DNA from: Anaerolineae bacterium
GTDB taxonomy: Bacteria > Chloroflexota > Anaerolineae > Anaerolineales > E44-bin32
Length of the DNA: 7,649 bases
Direction of reading: 5' to 3'
Assembly (NCBI GenBank): GCA_030598885.1
Contig: JAUVOZ010000095.1
Span: 1 to 7,649, forward strand
In this document: one piece after another, positions 6,183 to 7,649 of the stretch
Layout: each line of letters opens with the position of its first letter
Position numbering within the stretch: the first letter of the stretch is position 1
Program-made: the position numbers and the translations under genes
The notes under the pieces: generated by a model
The model's input: only the letters and a program-made list of their open reading frames with translations
Told to the model about the DNA's origin: nothing
The model's database searches: none

Positions 6183-7187
6183 ATGTTCGGTCAGGAAGAG
6201 GTGACCTGGGTCAAAGAACGACACAAGGAACTGATTCTCGCCAAACCGAACGTGGTCGGGGTTGGCACTGGTTTCAAGCAATCTCGAGGACGAACGACCG
6301 ATAAGTTGTGCGTAGTGGCTTTAGTGCGGGAAAAGGTGCCCAAGGCGGGACTGCATCCGGATTCACTAGTACCTTCTGAGCTGGATGGTGTGAGGACCGA
6401 TGTAATACAGGTAGGCGAACTCCGAGCTTTACAGACCCGAACCGATCGAATACGACCGATTCCGGGAGGGGTCAGTCTGGGTCATTATAAGGTCACGGCT
6501 GGTACGTTGGGGTGCGTCGTCCGTGATCGGGATATCGGCACCCGGCTTATCCTCTCCAATAACCACGTCCTGGCCAACAGCAACGATGCTAGGCCGGGTG
6601 ATCCGATCCTCCAACCAGGACCTTCAGATGGGGGTCGAGTGGAGAGGGACATGGTCGCAACGCTCGAGCGTTTTTGCACTATTCAATTCTCCACCGAACC
6701 AGCGACCTGTGGCTTGGCGAACGGCTACGCCAGTGTGGGCAATACACTGGCTAAATTACTAAAATCGAAGCATCGAGTAACGGTCTACCAGAGCGATCCG
6801 GAGGCTACTAATAGAGTTGACGCGGCTGTCGCCCGACCGATTGACAGTGTCGAAGTATTGGATGAGATACTGGATATTGGGGTTGTAGGTGGGACGGCGC
6901 CAGCCTGGCTCGGTATGCCGGTGCGAAAGTCTGGTCGTACGACTGGCTTCACCACTGGTCAAATTACCGTCCTCGAAGCCACGGTTATTATCAAGTACGG
7001 GGATCGTTCCGCCCGTTTCGAGGGTCAGATCATTACCGGCTCGATGTCTAAGCCAGGAGACTCCGGTTCACTGCTGGTGGCCGGCGACTCCCTGCTCGCG
7101 GTCGGGTTGCTGTTTGCTGGTTCAGACCAGGTCACGATCTACAACCCAATCCATGATGTGCTCGACAACTTGGAGGCGGTGATGTGA
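6183..7187 (+). CDS. Trypsin-fold serine peptidase with N-terminal accessory domain
   Basis: The 334-aa protein has a complete chymotrypsin-like triad: H128 in SNNHVLA, D213 in VDAAVARP, and S294 in PGDSGSLL (G292-D-S-G295). The region 95-334 is the peptidase domain. Residues about 7-83 form a separate domain: a short helix, then AKPNVVGVGTG, a beta-rich middle, and DGVRTDVIQVGE. The same domain makes up the next gene. There is no signal peptide or membrane segment, so it is probably cytoplasmic, unusual for a trypsin-type enzyme but seen in the bacterial relatives of plant NAL1-like peptidases, which this resembles from memory. The frame is open from an ATG at 6096 that overlaps the end of lpdA. 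The ATG at 6183 was chosen because AAGGAGAGGTG sits 7 nt upstream and the extra 29 residues look non-coding. The 83-nt gap after lpdA suggests possible cotranscription. Substrate unknown. Confidence 0.85.
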   Translation: MFGQEEVTWVKERHKELILAKPNVVGVGTGFKQSRGRTTDKLCVVALVREKVPKAGLHPDSLVPSELDGVRTDVIQVGELRALQTRTDRIRPIPGGVSLGHYKVTAGTLGCVVRDRDIGTRLILSNNHVLANSNDARPGDPILQPGPSDGGRVERDMVATLERFCTIQFSTEPATCGLANGYASVGNTLAKLLKSKHRVTVYQSDPEATNRVDAAVARPIDSVEVLDEILDIGVVGGTAPAWLGMPVRKSGRTTGFTTGQITVLEATVIIKYGDRSARFEGQIITGSMSKPGDSGSLLVAGDSLLAVGLLFAGSDQVTIYNPIHDVLDNLEAVM

Positions 7188-7471
7188 GTGAGTCAGACAC
7201 CTCGGGAACTGACATGCAAGCTGATTACCAGAGAGCTAGATCGGTCAAGGAAAACTACGAAGCGCAATTAATGGCGAAGGCTAATGTGGTCGGTGTGGGG
7301 ATTGGCATGCGTATGCGTGGTGGTGAGCCGGTGGGTGAGGTGTCGCTGGTGGTGATGGTCACTCACAAGCAGCCGCGGTCGCAACTTGCTCCTGAGGACA
7401 TCGTCCCAGGCGAGATTGAGGGCGTGTCGGTGGATGTTCAGGAAGTGGGGGAGTTTGAGGCTCTAGGATAG
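7184..7471 (+). CDS. Stand-alone paralogue of the peptidase N-terminal domain
   Basis: The 95-aa protein starts with GTG at 7184, overlapping the peptidase stop by 4 nt (ATGTGA context). GGAGG (7172-7176) lies 7 nt upstream, so start and translational coupling are well supported. Residues 31-94 align without gaps to peptidase residues 20-83, with about 28 of 64 identical by my hand count. Shared landmarks are AKxNVVGVGxG, the KxP turn, LxPxxxVPxE, GVxxDVxxVGE and the final AL. It has no catalytic residues and no signal peptide, and it stops where the peptidase would enter its protease domain. It is therefore a whole free domain, not a truncated peptidase: the stop is followed by unrelated sequence and a terminator. 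A role as inhibitor, propeptide-like chaperone or assembly partner of the peptidase is inference from this arrangement. The internal ATG at 7214 is a less likely start. Confidence 0.85.
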   Translation: MSESDTSGTDMQADYQRARSVKENYEAQLMAKANVVGVGIGMRMRGGEPVGEVSLVVMVTHKQPRSQLAPEDIVPGEIEGVSVDVQEVGEFEALG

Positions 7472-7540
7472 GTCAGTTCAGGGAAAACTAATTCCTGAGG
7501 TAATCTAAGGGAAGGTTCTGTTTACAGTGGCTATGGCTTA

Positions 7541-7573
7541 ACCTCCCCGCGTGCTCATAGCACGCGGGGAGGT
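7541..7573. terminator. Bidirectional terminator between convergent genes
   Basis: ACCTCCCCGCGTGCT (7541-7555) is perfectly complementary to AGCACGCGGGGAGGT (7559-7573) around a CAT loop, a 15-bp GC-rich stem. On the plus strand it lies 70 nt after the stop of the small domain gene and is followed by GTTTATAT. On the minus strand it begins 3 nt after the stop of the convergent gene. One hairpin thus probably closes both units. Like the post-thrS hairpin it has 15-bp arms and a 3-nt loop. Confidence 0.8.
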
Positions 7574-7575
7574 GT

Positions 7576-7649
7576 TTATATCCTCTCCACAACCCAGAGG
7601 TGAGATAGTCCAAAGGCTCGCAGAGGGGTGCGTTCGAGGAAGTGCAGGG
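7576..7649 (-). CDS. C-terminal end of a convergent gene, possibly a methyltransferase
   Basis: On the minus strand one frame runs in from the window edge and ends in TAA at 7578-7576 after 23 codons. The tail includes LERTPLRAFG and ends WVVERI. Its alternation of an Arg/Pro/Leu-rich turn with a final hydrophobic strand resembles the last beta-hairpin of class I SAM-dependent methyltransferases, but 23 residues cannot establish that. The stop directly abuts the shared hairpin at 7541-7573, which supports a genuine gene end. The 5' part is outside the window. Confidence 0.5.
   Translation of the reverse strand, partial: LHFLERTPLRAFGLSHLWVVERI

Noticed and set aside
7600..7649. Right-edge sequence on the plus strand as the start of a structured RNA (RNase P-like GAGGAAGTGC)
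   Set aside because: The match to the RNase P conserved region is partial, and the minus strand gives a protein-like reading frame ending exactly at a hairpin.

Overview
The window looks like a piece of chromosome from a bacterium of the Chloroflexota type (Anaerolineae-like). This is an inference. It rests on a threonyl-tRNA synthetase without the N-terminal TGS domain, an exported YkuD protein with SH3-like segments, the style of the intergenic palindromes, and a small Cys-rich protein of a kind I associate with that phylum. No rRNA, tRNA, CRISPR array, insertion sequence or phage gene was seen.

Left part (1-2360): a near-consensus sigma-70 promoter drives a T-box riboswitch leader (about 200-480). 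The leader has a candidate ACC (Thr) specifier and mutually exclusive antiterminator and terminator helices. It precedes thrS (512-2305), which is followed by a perfect 15-bp inverted repeat. Uncharged tRNA-Thr is expected to open this gene.

Middle (2361-4550): about 330 bp without a gene ends in a strong promoter (2616-2644) for an exported L,D-transpeptidase (2689-3834). Next come a spacer with a large AT-rich imperfect palindrome (3932-3977), a small uncharacterised protein with a C-x2-C-x10-C-x2-C motif (preferred start 4123), and a classical rho-independent terminator (4517-4547).

Right part (4702-7649): a dihydrolipoyl dehydrogenase gene stands without its E1/E2 partners. After an 83-nt gap holding small hairpins comes a trypsin-fold serine peptidase with a complete His/Asp/Ser triad and no signal peptide (6183-7187). 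A 95-aa protein (7184-7471) overlaps its stop by 4 nt. That protein is an ungapped stand-alone paralogue of the peptidase's own N-terminal domain. The unit ends in a 15-bp hairpin that it shares with a convergent gene, of which only the last 23 codons are in the window.

The most interesting item is the peptidase and its free N-domain partner: same-family domains encoded in cis and in trans, in translationally coupled genes. This suggests a propeptide, inhibitor, adaptor or scaffold relationship. The second is the unassigned CxxC/CxxC protein.
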